64,000 nt of DNA, taken from positions 274,118 through 338,117 of the forward strand of contig VXBM01000770.1 in the NCBI GenBank assembly GCA_013400155.1. The letters are read 5' to 3'. This stretch comes from Helopsaltes ochotensis (lineage: Eukaryota; Chordata; Aves; Passeriformes; Locustellidae). Shown here in pieces: positions 33,185-45,007 of the stretch (position 1 is its first letter; every line of letters starts with the position of its first letter). The notes beneath the pieces are model-generated. The model worked only from the letters and a program-made list of their open reading frames with translations, searched no databases and was not told where the DNA came from. The translations under genes were made by a program, and so were the position numbers.

Positions 33185-34540
33185 ATCATAGAATCATAGA
33201 ATCATAGAATCATAGAATCATAGAATCATAGAACATCCTGAATTGGAAGGGACACATCAGGATCATTGAGTCCAACTCCAGGTCCTATGCAGGACACCCC
33301 AAGAATCCCATTCTGTGCCTGAGAGCATTGTCCAAACACTCCTTGAACTCAGACAGGTTTGGAGTTGTGACTGCTTCTCTGTGAGTCTGTTCCAGTACCT
33401 GACCACTCTCTGGGTAAAAAAACTTTTTCCTGATATACAGCCTAAACCTCCTTTCAGATCCAGATGTTTCCTTGAGTCCTCTCATTGGTTACAAGAGTGA
33501 AGGGATCAGAGCTGATCAGAACTGCCTCTCGGGAGGATGTTGAGGAGCTCAATGAGGTCTCCTCTCAGTTTTCCTCTTCTCCAGGCTGAACACACCAAGG
33601 GCTCTCAGCTGCTCCTCATATGGCCCCTCCAGACCTTCCCCATCCTTGTAACCTCCTTTGGACACTCTCCAATGGCTTAATATCTTTTTTATATTGCACA
33701 TAGGATTTGAGGTGAGGCCACTCCAGTGCAAAGCAGAGTGGGACCATCCCCTCCCTGGCCCAGCTGGTGATGCTGGACCTGATGCCCCCAGAACAGGGAT
33801 TTCCCTCCTGGCTCCAGGGCACTGGTGACTCAGATCCAACTGGCTCTTGACCAGGATCCCCAGGTCACTTCCAGTATCTCCTTCCCAGTCCACATACACA
33901 ACCAAGACTGCTCATTCTCAGGTGTAGAATCTGGCACTTGCCTTTGTTAAATTTGTTAAATGCCCATCTCTCATTTGTCAAGGTCTCTCTGTAGAGCCTT
34001 TGAGGGAGCAAACCGCTCCTCTCAATTTAGTGTTATTGGCAAACTTCCTGAGTATTCCTTTAAGTCCTGCATCCAAGCCATTAATGAAGATGTTGAAGAG
34101 AACTTGGTTGAGGGTGGAGCCCTGAAGACCCCCATTAGTGACTGAATACTGGTCTGATGTCACCCCACTCACAGTCCCTTTTTGTGCCTGACCTGTGAGG
34201 CAGCTGTGGGCTGGATAGTTTGTCCAGAAGGATCTTGGCAGAGACTATATCAAAAGCTCTGCTGAAATCCAAAAAGATCACACCTAGTGGGTTCCCTGGA
34301 CCAAGAAGTTGGGTTACCGTGCTTTAGAAGGAAATCAGGTTTCACAACCAGGATTTTCTTCTCATGAAATTGTGCTGGCTGTTATTGATGCCAGCATTGT
34401 CCTCCAGGTATTTTTCAATGTTTCCCAGAATAATATTTTCCAGGATTTTATGAGGCACTGAAGTGAGACTGATAGGTGTGAACTGTCTGGAGTCTTCCTT
34501 GAGGGGCACGAAGGAAACACTTCTTGCACTGTGTAACCTC
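33185..34540 (-). mobile_element. CR1 LINE with terminal 8-bp repeats and RT remnant
   Basis: The 3' terminus is a run of about six ATAGAATC units (33186-33232), the hallmark CR1 tail. Minus-strand translation gives the ORF2 end and, at 34172-33978, the RT palm with LFNIFINGLDAGL followed by FANNTKL. CR1 RT normally has FADD here (codons at 34043-34032), so both catalytic Asp are replaced by Asn. The element is 5' truncated at about 34540 and broken by stops. Confidence 0.9.
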
Positions 34541-36399
34541 TGGAGCTGAATAAGAGGATATATTTTGCTCCGGGGACATCAATCCCATCGCTTCATTCCT
34601 GGGGTGGAATGGGGATCATCACTGTCCCAACAAAACCAAAAAGACCTGGTGCTCGTGACTCGGCCAACACAACCTGCTCATTCCTGCCTGTGTTGTGGTG
34701 GATGTTACTGTGGCTCTGGATTGCACTTCCTCTGCTCTTACAGGAAGACCCCCCAAATCTCCACCAGGTCTGGAGGCAGGGGACACTGAAGTCTCACTCA
34801 AATCTATTTACCACCCAATTTCCAGGCTAGCACTGCAGGGGACAGTCCTGCCTCCCTACAGTTCTTACAGTGCAGAAACCCAAGGCACATTACATCTTAC
34901 AGCCTTGTACCAAGGACTCATCATCTCTGGGACCAGCCATTAGCTTGGGAATTTCAACCTTTCCCTTTCTGGAGGTTAACCACATCTGCTTCTTGGGGTA
35001 GATGGGGTTTGGAAGCAGAGCTGGAAAAATGTAGTACAAAATCCTCCTTTGTTCTATAAAATCTTCAAAATACAGATTATCATTTGAAAAGGGACTAAAT
35101 GTCAAAAAGGTTGTTCGTTTGGCATCCTTCATCTGCAGAGCTTTATGGTCTCCAGTGAGCACTCCTCTGTGGTCTGCCCAGCTGCAGCAGAGAAGAGGCT
35201 CAGTGCTGCTGCCTGAGGCCATGGCCATGACAGAACCACCACAAACCTGGATGGGAAGGGCAACTTCACTTTTGCTGCTCCCTCAGAGCGTCAGGTGCAT
35301 AAAGATCAAAAACCTTCCCCTCATTTTGCTTCATTGTTCTGCTGTGAAACTCTATAAATATCCTTGCACAGGTGCCTTGGAGTACCTTCACTGTGCAAAT
35401 CCAATCCAAGATAAGAAAAGAAAAACTTTGTTTCCTTCTAGCTGTTTCAAGAGGAAGGGAGCAGAAGCAGCAGAGCCCAGGGTGTTGGAGTGGTGTCTGG
35501 TACCACCTCCTCTGCTCAGGACTGGAGTGGCCATTGGCTCTGGTACCCTGGACATGAGTCCCTGTTCTTGTTTCCCCATGCAGACAGCTCTGCTCAGGGC
35601 GTGTCAGCCGTGGATAATAAGCCAAGCTGACTTTGTTGGGCTGGCTCTGCAGAATTCTTTATCCACTCTTTGCTTTTATTTTGTCTCCTGAACCCATTTT
35701 TTACCCCTGAGACTTCAGTACCAGCTCTGCAAGGAGAGGAGCTGCAGTTGCATGTGGAAATGGGGTCAATTCTTGCCTCCCTCTGTGGGGTGCTGGGGTC
35801 AAGAGTCAGCACAATGGGCTGATCCTCATCAATCTGCTCCATCTGCTGTTCCTGCCAAGTGCTGCCTGTGCCCTGGACATGCAGCAGTTTAGGGTCTGGC
35901 TGTGTGCAGCAGCATGGTGGCCACAAGGGTGGCCACACAGGGTCATCCCAGCTCTGCCACTAGCACTCCTGGCCCCTCACATGCAGCATGAGCGGGTCTT
36001 GGAGAGTGTGTCCTGACATCATGTTTCTTGCCACATGTTCAGGCAGAGACACATTTGGAGATGATTAATAAATAGAAAGAAAACAGGTCTAGAAATGAGG
36101 ATCAGCTGCCAGCTGAAACAGGGAGCAATGGTAAGTTTATTGCAAAGGCCAAAGGCTGTGAGCAGCAGCTTTGGAGGATTTTGGGGATTCCTTGCAGCTA
36201 ATTGTCATGTGACAAACTCTTCTTGTGTCTGCGAGCAGTCCCTGCAGGACTGAGACAAGCTTGTGGTGATCTGGGGTGCCTCAGCTACAGCTTTTATTCA
36301 GAGTTAACCAACAGACAGACTCGTTTTACACTATCAGTTGACCATGTTTGATTCAAAGAAGGCACAAGAGAAATGTTGGTGTGTTGGTGGCTGTTTGTG
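34541..36399. other. Single-copy-looking sequence, no gene recognised
   Basis: An open frame of 190 codons at 35119-35691 (plus) overlaps another of 119 codons on the opposite strand; neither shows a domain. No repeat is recognised. Confidence 0.35.
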
Positions 36400-37289
36400 G
36401 TGGCTTTACGTTTGTAAAATTTTGTTTGCTGAATTTGTGGGATTTGATTAGGAGAAAATAAAAAGCACAACAGGCTTAAACTTGAAAGTTATATATATAG
36501 TTTATTTTCACACACTAAAGAATAAAGATAGGGAAAAAAATAGAAAATTGAACTTATAAAACTTTTCTCTTACAAACTGTTTACATTCCCCACAAATTAA
36601 CATAGAGAGACAAAACTATGATTTTTAGTTAGTTTATTATTTAAACATAATCTTTTATTAGTTTGTTGGGAGAGGATTTTTTAAATGCCTATGGATCTCA
36701 CAGACAATTTAGAACAGTTTTTGTGTGAGTTTTAAGTGTTACAAAAACCAGTTGCCCGGTAGGAAAACTTTACTTTTGTGAATTTTTTTATGTAGCAATT
36801 TCCCATGCTCCTTAATGGACTATATTTAAACACTGTAAGATGGGGTGTAGTTTTTAAAGGTGAATTACTTTAACAATAAATGATTTTTTTGTTTTAAAGA
36901 ACAGAAACATTTTTTAAATTTTTTACAGATAGAGGGACTACTTATCTTAATTTCTGTTTAAACATTTTATAAAATCAATTTGTTTAAATCATCATAACAC
37001 CTTTTTTGCCTAAAGAATTCGTACATAAATTTAAACAAAAACAATTACTTCTTTAAATTGCATTTTTTTATGGTTTAAAGGAATATTTAGTTCAGTCTTT
37101 ATGGTTTACATTTAGAGAAGTTCAGTAATGTCTACTTCTTTTTTCTCTTTATCTAATAATCTTATTAGTTCTTTTACAGATTTTTATTATGCAGTTGTTT
37201 TATGTTTAAATTAATATGTTTTTTTTTCTCTTTTGGAAAAAAGTTGGAGTTTTGAAAGTTTCATTTTGTCAGGAAATGGTTAATTTTTG
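36400..37289 (-). other. AT-rich retroelement-like block
   Basis: Very AT-rich with runs of T and TTTAAA words and no open frames. On the minus strand it ends with AATAAACTATATATATAAC followed by T-rich text, like a 3' untranslated region or LTR R region. It is followed (to the right) by a G-rich block and other LTRs, so it is probably part of a minus-strand retroelement, but I cannot name the family. Confidence 0.35.
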
Positions 37290-37990
37290 CCGGGGGGGGG
37301 GGTTTTTCAGATGTTAGTTTATGGTGTTAAGTTTTAAGGTTGAGATGATTTGGGGGGGGGGGCGGGGGCGGGCTCCTCCCCTGGGCCAGCAGCACAAGAA
37401 ACAGATTTTGGGGCACGGCCCAGCCAGGGCCGACCAGCCGTAGCTCGAGGCTGCAGCCTTCCCTCTTCTCAGGGCAGGTGGCCAGGTGGGGGGGCGGGAA
37501 AGGGCTGAAGCTGGCCTGAGTCACTCCCAAGCGGGCAGTGGCCCCCCAGAAGGCCCAGCCAGGCCTGGTGCTGACAGCCAGGAGGGCTTCAGGGCTTAAA
37601 CTGAGCCCCTGCCTGCTTCTTATGATGTCACCTGGTGGAGCCCGGGAGCTGGTGGAAGCCTGGAAGATGGCTGATCCCTGCCAGACTCCTCCGGCCTCTC
37701 CTCCACTGCCCCCACAGCAGAGGGGGGGAAAGCAGCAGTCCCGGCTGGCGTAGATGTTACCTGTTCATTGCCGAAAAAAGAAAAGACTAAGCTTAAACAA
37801 TCTCAGCTTTATATGTGACCTTTTAAAGTCACTTCTTAGTAGTCACTCAGCATGCCAATATCTGAAGCACAAAATAATAAGTACCCATCTACCCGTCCCT
37901 ATCAAAACAACTTCAAGGTTTTGACAGAGAAATACTTTACATTTTTCCTTAACTAAAAACTAAACTGTATTAACCCATAACACTGGTGAA
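37290..37990 (-). other. G-run and GC-rich block, possible LTR or leader
   Basis: Starts with G10-type runs near 37294 and 37351, then a GC-rich segment to about 37750 and an AT-richer tail. On the minus strand the tail has a TATA-like CATATAAAGCTG (rc of about 37808-37819) about 50 bases before the GC-rich part, a promoter-plus-leader layout. Open frames within it (37327-37530, 37538-37753) look compositional. Confidence 0.35.
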
Positions 37991-38584
37991 GGCAGTGATT
38001 TGGATGCCCCTAAGCTGACTGCTCCTGGGAAGGTCTCATGTGAGTTTTTCTGTGATCTGGCAGGGCTGGACACATAGCTCCACTCCTTTTGGTGCAACCT
38101 TGTGGGGTGTCTCTAAATGCACCCCTGTGAGCTCCCAACAAAATTATTCTTTTCTTGCCTTTTCTTAGCATTCTTTCTGAATGTAGGACCCAACAAACTA
38201 GGCGATGGGGCACAAGGGAGGAATATCGGGCAAGGCAGACCCAGCATGAGAGCACCCTTGCTGAAGACTCCTGCCTTATGCTATCTACTGGTGCTCAGGT
38301 TCAGGCTTGACTACCAGACAGGTATTTTGGGGCCTTTCTCTGTAAAAAATTATCCTTCTCTTGAGTATATTCACTAAATATAGCCCTATTGCCTCCATAT
38401 TTTTTTATGAGGTCACAATCTTCAGGATGCCCCAAATGTGCATGATTGTCCTTCTTTCCCTACCTTGTGTACCCCATGATTCCTGTGTCTCCACCTCCTT
38501 GGTGGCTCAGGAAGGGCTGGTGGGGATGGCCACAGTGTTCAGCTCCAGTGTGGGTGTAGGGACTGACAGTAGTCAGAAAATAGA
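37991..38584. other. Unassigned spacer in the retroelement cluster
   Basis: Short frames only (81 and 86 codons on opposite strands). No family recognised. Confidence 0.3.
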
Positions 38585-38900
38585 TTTTTAGGCTTCAGGC
38601 ATTAGCTTGAAGCCTGTGGGAAAGCCAAGTGAAAAACACTCCCACTTTGGCCTGGGAAATCATAAGGAGAAACCCAAACAATCCTTGTAGATATTCGTCT
38701 TCCTGACACCTGGTGTTTTTCCAACCTGTTTACTGGCAAAGATGTTTAGAAAGAGGTGTATGTTCTAAGGGACCAATCATATTCATTGTACCAAAACACT
38801 GTATAAAATAATCTTTCAATAAACTTTCACCCTATGCCCTCTGAAGAAGGTTTGGAGTCTCGTATTGTTATTCTGCCGTCCTGAATCGTGATTGTAATAT
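38585..38900 (+). repeat. LTR-like segment with TATA and poly(A) signals
   Basis: A TATA box (TGTATAAAATAATC, about 38801-38814) is followed within a few bases by CAATAAAC (38817 on) and a U5-like CCCTCTGAAGAAGG tail. A CCAAT box (GACCAATCAT) lies 30 bases upstream of TATA. This compact layout is typical of LTRs. The boundaries are not certain. Confidence 0.5.
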
Positions 38901-38941
38901 ATGGTATGGAATAATTTGTGTTTTATTTTGACTAGTTGCTG

Positions 38942-39510
38942 TGTTATTAGAATAAGTTGTGTTCTTATTGAAATAAAATAGTAAAATCACTTGCAGCTGA
39001 GACAGCAGATGCCACCCCTTTCCTGAAACTGGGGAAGAGGGTCGTTTGCAACTGAATGAAGGGAGGCATTGAGAGTAGACCATCTATGGAGATGAGCCAG
39101 CCAATGACCCAGCGATCAGCACCCGATATGCATCTAATCTGAGTAGTCTAGGGTGTGCCTCCCAATGCATGATGCCAGTAAAGTGAAGCAAGCACCCACT
39201 TTTTCCCCGAAGCACCGAAGCATCGTTAAACGAACTAATAGCAGAGACACGAATATGCGAAGAAGTTGAACAAGACAAAGAGATATGAAATTACTTACTG
39301 TCCAGCTGAAGAAATGTATAAAAACGGACACCGAAAAGACTGCATTTGTCCACCTTAGGGGGACTCTGTGTGGTAGAGACTGAGTCTGTGGTTCACCCAG
39401 CTTCGACCCTGGGCTCAGAACTGCTTTTGCTTGTGGCTTTTCTTGGATTTTTGATATTTCAATTTCCCAACAAATCCTTTTATAAATTTATTGGCATTTC
39501 ATTTATAACA
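38942..39510 (+). repeat. LTR (569 bp) with TGTTAT/ATAACA ends
   Basis: Runs from TGTTATTAGAATAAG to CATTTCATTTATAACA, an inverted pair of six bases. It has a TATA box (GTATAAAAACGG, about 39316) followed by a plausible R/U5. It lies about 40 bases after another, unlike LTR. No target duplication seen. Confidence 0.6.
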
Positions 39511-39644
39511 GTAATGATATGCGGGGGCCAGGATGGGAGAGGGGACCATGTGTGAGCTTGTGCTCATGGAACTCCCACGAGTCCCAGGCTGCAACCCAGA
39601 TACATCTCTATATATTTGTGAGGCATCTTCTGCATGGGTGACAG

Positions 39645-40318
39645 TTGGGGGTTAAATTTGTTTTTTTCCTTATAGAATTTTTTCCCATAAGTTGCCGGGA
39701 AACTAACTACTGGGTACTTGCAGGTACTTAAGAAGAGCAAAGGGAGCAAAGGAGATTTGTAGCACCTGGCTACACCTTTTGCCTCTGGGAGTTTCTCTCC
39801 CAGAGCCGGGAGATAACGCGAGTTTTGGGGCATGAAAAGGACAGGGCTGGGGGCAGCTTGGTTCTCTTGCTCTCGGTATCAGAGAGGAGATGGTCAGGCC
39901 GTGGTTGCTGCGGGAGGAATTCACTGTCCCACTGGGTCTGGTCCTGAGAAATCTACCATCATCTGCTCATGTGCCCTGGAACTCTGAGCTCGCCTCCTCC
40001 TGCCTTGCTGGAGCTGGGCTGGCCCTGTGCCAGTTCCGCCGTTTTTTTCTTCAGCACTGCTTTGAGGCGTTTTGCTACTTGTGGCCCTGCACCCCCTGCC
40101 CTGACGGGACATCCCTGCTGCTCCAGTTACCACCGTGGAGCTTCTGGTACATCCCACCCACCAACCCGGGATTTTCCACCGTTCCGTCTCGGTGCTGTCT
40201 GAGTCCTGCAGAGGCACCGAGATCAGATTGCCCTGGGCTTGGTGAAACAAAGCTCCCATGAGGTTCCTGGTTTTGTTTATCACTAATGCTGTAGTTGTTG
40301 TTTATGTGCCTTGTTGTA
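39645..40318 (+). repeat. Partner copy of the 19463-20050 repeat
   Basis: Aligns with 19463-20050 in order: TTGGGGGTT, TGGGTACTTGCAGGTACTTA (TACTTGTGAGTACTTA in the other), GCTGGGGGCAGCTTGG, TGCTGGAGCTGGGCTGGCCC and the closing GTTTATGTGCCTTGTTGTA. This copy lacks the TTTCAAACCAAAACA end, so it is cut or diverges at about 40318. Confidence 0.6.
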
Positions 40319-43300
40319 GCAAAGCAGGTGGAGGCAGTCCTGTTGTGGAGATGGGAGGTCTCTGGGCATGCCCTGTCTGGCCCCACAGCCATGAACAGCT
40401 GGGGCATCGCCCCTCCAAGCTGCTCCCCTGGCTGCAAAGCCCTATAGCCAGGAGGACTAGGGGGCACTTTGCCCTGCCAGAGTGATCCAGACCCCCTTCC
40501 TGGCATGGGAGCAGCAGGCAGAACTCAACTTAATTAGAGTGGGCTAATTAGAGTGTAGGACCACTAAGAGCATTCAAGAGGGCAGCATATTCGGGATGTC
40601 ACATGTGTATCCTAGGTATTTTGCCTGCTTTATCCATTGCCTCCCCAGGGGAGCCCAGCAGAGAGGTGAAATTCAGGGCTGCAGAGGCCACCCCACTATC
40701 CCCCTTCTCTCATTACCATTACTTCCTGCCCTGGGCTGCTCTTCGCATGACCTGCTCTGACTGATCCTCTGCAAAGTGCAGCACCAGGCTGGGACCTGAA
40801 GCTGGGGGAGGGAATGAGGCTCCTACAGTGCCATGACCTCTCTCTGGCCATACTGTCAGTCCCAACACCGCTGAGTCCTGATTGGCTAAAGAGGGTTGCT
40901 GGCTGGGAGCCAGACTTGGCCTCAGGACCACACAGGGACCTGCACCTCTCAGTCCCAGTATGAACTGGTGGGCAGAACCTTGTGCTGCTGTATGGTGCTA
41001 CTTCCAGCTGTGGGGCCTGGATCCATCCTGGTGCTGCCAGCTGGTTCTGGCCCTGTTTCCCAGCTCTGGCTGGCTGTGCCTTCATCCTCCCTGGCAGCAG
41101 AGGAGGATGGGCTGGCAGCTCTAAGCTGACATTCAGCTGCTGTGTTGGGGTGGGCTCTGCTTCTGGGGTGAGGACCAGGCACATCTTCATCTTTAGATCA
41201 GTGTAGGGGTGAAGTGTGGCTGCATCCCAACCGCATTTGCTGAAGTTTCCAGCCAACATGGAGAACCCAAGGGTGTGTGTTAGAGGGGTGGGAAAACAGC
41301 AGGTGAAAACACAGATGGGTGTTTATGAAAAGTTTTTGCAATGTGTCAGTTTTTAAGCCTGCAGTGGCGTTTTGCTGGCTTTCCAATGGACTTGTGGAAA
41401 GGTGTGGGCATGGCTTGTTCAGATGTGCCTCCTTGGGAACATAATAAGTGCTTGCCAGGTTTTAGATCAACTTCCAATCCTAGAGGTAAGGCAGGAAGCC
41501 ACCACCTGAGTGGCCCAGACCCTCAATCAAATCAGTTCCTCTGTGGGGGATGGTGGAAGGGAGCTCCCTTCAGTTACTCCTTTTTTGGGTGGCCATGAAT
41601 ACAGGCAGGAGGTGAATTTCTGGACAAGTGACTGAGCTGATCTTCATGGAATGTGGCAGCACCTCACTGACCCCAGGGCCTTGCTCCCCTCCTGATGTGA
41701 GTTGGACAGGGATGCTTTGGACATAGACCCAAGAATATCCTAGTTCATGGAGACATTTCCTTGTGCAAAGAAATGTTCAGCACAGGGTGAAATGTTTCAT
41801 GGTTCTGTCAGACCCAGTGATCTCTCACTTCTATGGCTGCAGGAATCAACCGCCTGCTCCGGAAGCAGAGTTGGTCTCAAATCCGCTGCCATGGTGGCAG
41901 AGGTGGTGATGAGGAGGGGGTCCTTTCTCTCAGCAGACTGCCACTTCTAAACCCATCTTCCTAACACAGACTGGCTCTGAAGGAAAGCTCCTGAGTATGC
42001 ATTTCATTAAGATTTAATAAAGCAGCTGCCTGCTCCTGAAGAACAAAATGATTATTAGACCCTTTATTGAGGATTAATAGCTGTGTAATCAGCACGTATC
42101 TGGTTCCTACAGGCATCTATTACATAGCTTCTAAACCTCAGTGAATATGTTTCTAATTGGCTCTTAAGAACATGCTGTTGCTTTATTAAACCCTAATTAA
42201 ATGCATATTGGGTGAAGTCCATTCAGAAGTGGTTATTGCAAACTACTTGTCATTACCTAATATGTGCAGCCTAATGGGCCTTCAGCTTATTTGCTCTGTT
42301 AATTATTAGACTTTATGGCCTTTGTTTGGGCTTTGTTTTTGTAAACTCGGTTGCATATGTTGTTTTCTTCCCTATTCAAAGGCTTCCCAAGAAATGGGTA
42401 CTGCTGGACAGGTACAGGCAGGGACTGGTGCTGGGTTTGAAGAGCAGAGCAAATTGGGAGAGGGTCTTCCCAGTCTACAAAAATTTTTAGAGATGCTCAT
42501 GTGTCTCCTGCTTGCATTTAGCTCAATCCTTGTGGAAAGCAAGTCTTCAGGATGGGCTGAGGGTTTCAGGGCGGGCTCCAGCCTGGACCATTGTGGGTCC
42601 ACCTTGGGGCTTGAGCAAAAGGCCAGTACCAGGCTCAGCTGTTGCTTCCACTTGGGACCTGACAAACCCTCCAGCCTTGTCTGTATCTGTTTCCTGCCAG
42701 GTGGAAGTACTAGGTGGGGCAGCCACACCAGCCACCAGCAGCCTCATCCTTGGCTTGTCTTGGTGCCTGCAAAATGAGGGTGCTGATTCTGCCTTCACAC
42801 AATCTCTGAGCTCCGTCAAGCATCTGTAACATATCTGCAAGCCTCTTTCCCAAAACCCTATGAGAATAAATTGTAAGACACCCAAAATCAGGGGATGTGT
42901 AGGAGGTTGGAGTATAGACTCTGGCTGAAGAGCAGAACAAGGGATGCTGATGTGGTGTTTCAGCAGAAAAGAAGTTCTGTGTGTGTGGTCAGTCAGCAAA
43001 ATGCTAATGGGAGGATGCAGCACTGAGCAGTATGGCATGGCTGAGTTCTGGGAAACTGCATGGATTTCGGTTTGAAACCTATTTTCCATAATTTTATTTT
43101 CTGGCAGTATCAGAACACGTCCTTTCAGCAGATTCAGGATAGACAATTTCCAGGGCAGGTCAGGGAAAAAATGGCACTTTGTAATCTGCTGTTGCATGTT
43201 GTTTTCTAAGGCACAATGGAAAAGTCAAAATCGAGGGAAGTCAGAATCCAAGCAAAAATGCTTCAGTTTTTCCAAATTGAGAGAGGTTTTGTTTTGGTGG

Positions 43301-45007
43301 GGTTTTTTTGTTTGTTTTTTTTTAGGGAGAGGAAGGAATTTTCCATTGTTGAAGAATTTCAGAAGACCCTAGAGTCTCTCAGAGGGGGACCATGCCAGCC
43401 ATTAACACAGCATGTTGTCCCTATCCTTTGCCCTGCTCTGCTTCCCCGCTCTCCAGTGAGTCCGAGTGCTGTGCCCGGGGCTCAGGTGCCTCTGCGGCAG
43501 GGTCGCGAGGTCACCAGGGGACATCTGGCTCCGCCGTGGGTGGAGGCAGGTTGTCAGAGGTTCAGAGGGAAAGTGGGTCATCCTGGGCTCATCTCCAGCT
43601 GCTGAACCACAGAGGCAGTGCTGCCAGTGGCTGCTGACCCTTGTGCCCCACATCACGGTGTTGCACATGCTGCTTGGGCTGTCACCCCTGTCCCCGCTCC
43701 AATACCTTGCACGGGGCTAAGCTCAGCTCCAGCTGCCCTGGCCAGGCAGAGCACTCAGACTCAGGGGCTGGCTCTGGTAAACGTCTCTGCCCCTGACAGC
43801 TGCCTCTTGATACTCAGCTTCCTGCCATTCTGGAGGCTCTGACTCATGGAGAATGAGCACCTCGCTCGAACTTTCACCTCCAACTTGAACCACCCCCAAG
43901 TCAAACTTGCTAATGCTTGAAACCTTCAGTTATCCCCCCTCCTCCTATTTTTTTTTAGGTTTTCCAGTCTTTCTACTTTCTGCATCCCTGTTGGAAGCAA
44001 GGGTGCCAAAATACTTTGCAAAAGGCTTTTCTTGCAGTGCTTCCCAGACCTTCCCTCACTAGGAAATGCCAGAAACTGTGGGAGCAAGCCTGCTCACTGG
44101 AGAGGTTTGCACAGTTTGCTCACTGCACAGGTTTTGCAGACCTTGGAGATCTGGAGAAGCTTGAACTTCCCCAGGCATGGACCTCTCTCCAAAGCCAACA
44201 GGAATTTGGAAACTTTGGGGCCTCTTTGGTTTTTCTCCGCTCTAGACCTTGGATCTTTCAACTTAACCTTTGTGTTATATTTGTATGTTGCATGAATATG
44301 CCCTTGTTTTTCTAATTAGGGTTGCAAATTCCTCATTAAAACTGCCTGCAGGCCAGGATTTGTCTTGCTTGACTTAAGGCCAAATGAGGGAGGTATCCAG
44401 GCTTGGAGCTGTATCTCCTCACTCTCCTTCAGAGCCAACGGACAAAGAAAACTATCCAGATCTCGGAGGCAGCCCTCCTGGGAAAAGGGTTCCTCTTCTC
44501 TGTGGCAAAAGGGGGAGACCACACAGCTGAATGAAGGCACATGAAAGGCTTTAAGAGGTATCACCAAGAGGAGCCAAAGAGAACTTCATTCACTCCTCCT
44601 GCCTGAGCTTTGGTGGGGATGGAGATTCACATGCTCTGCAAAGACAATTTGGTCTGAAATTTAAGAGCAATGAACCATTTGTTTGTTCATTTAGCATTTC
44701 TCAATGACTTTGCTGCTGGCCATTTTATCTCAATGGGCCTCCCCTTCTTCTAGCTTTATCAAGATCTTCTCCTCCTTCCTAAGGGGAAGAAGATATTCCT
44801 TTCCTGTGGAAATAGCATTTGACTTCTTACCTGCCCTGTGTGGGGAAAGAGGGAAAAATTCACAGCAAAGCTGAAAATGAGAAATTTTCACTTTGAAATT
44901 TCCCTAAAAATAAAAGAAGCAGCACTTTGGCAAATCCTGTTGGCCACAATTTCCTTTTGTTCCATTTGCAGCCATGGAGCTGAGTCTTGGGGGGGATTCC
45001 TGCTGAC
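40319..45007. other. Single-copy-looking sequence, no gene recognised
   Basis: No repeat family recognised. Holds the candidate conserved element 41990-42340 (see findings) and T-rich patches near 43300 and 43950. A minus-strand open frame of 216 codons (43197-42547) has no domain. Confidence 0.4.

Noticed and set aside
33185..33232. Short direct repeats that could suggest a CRISPR array or microsatellite
   Set aside because: The ATAGAATC units have no spacers and form the normal 3' tail of the adjoining CR1.
42547..43197. 216-codon minus-strand open frame
   Set aside because: No domain, no homology recognised, and unlike a spliced avian exon in length and composition.
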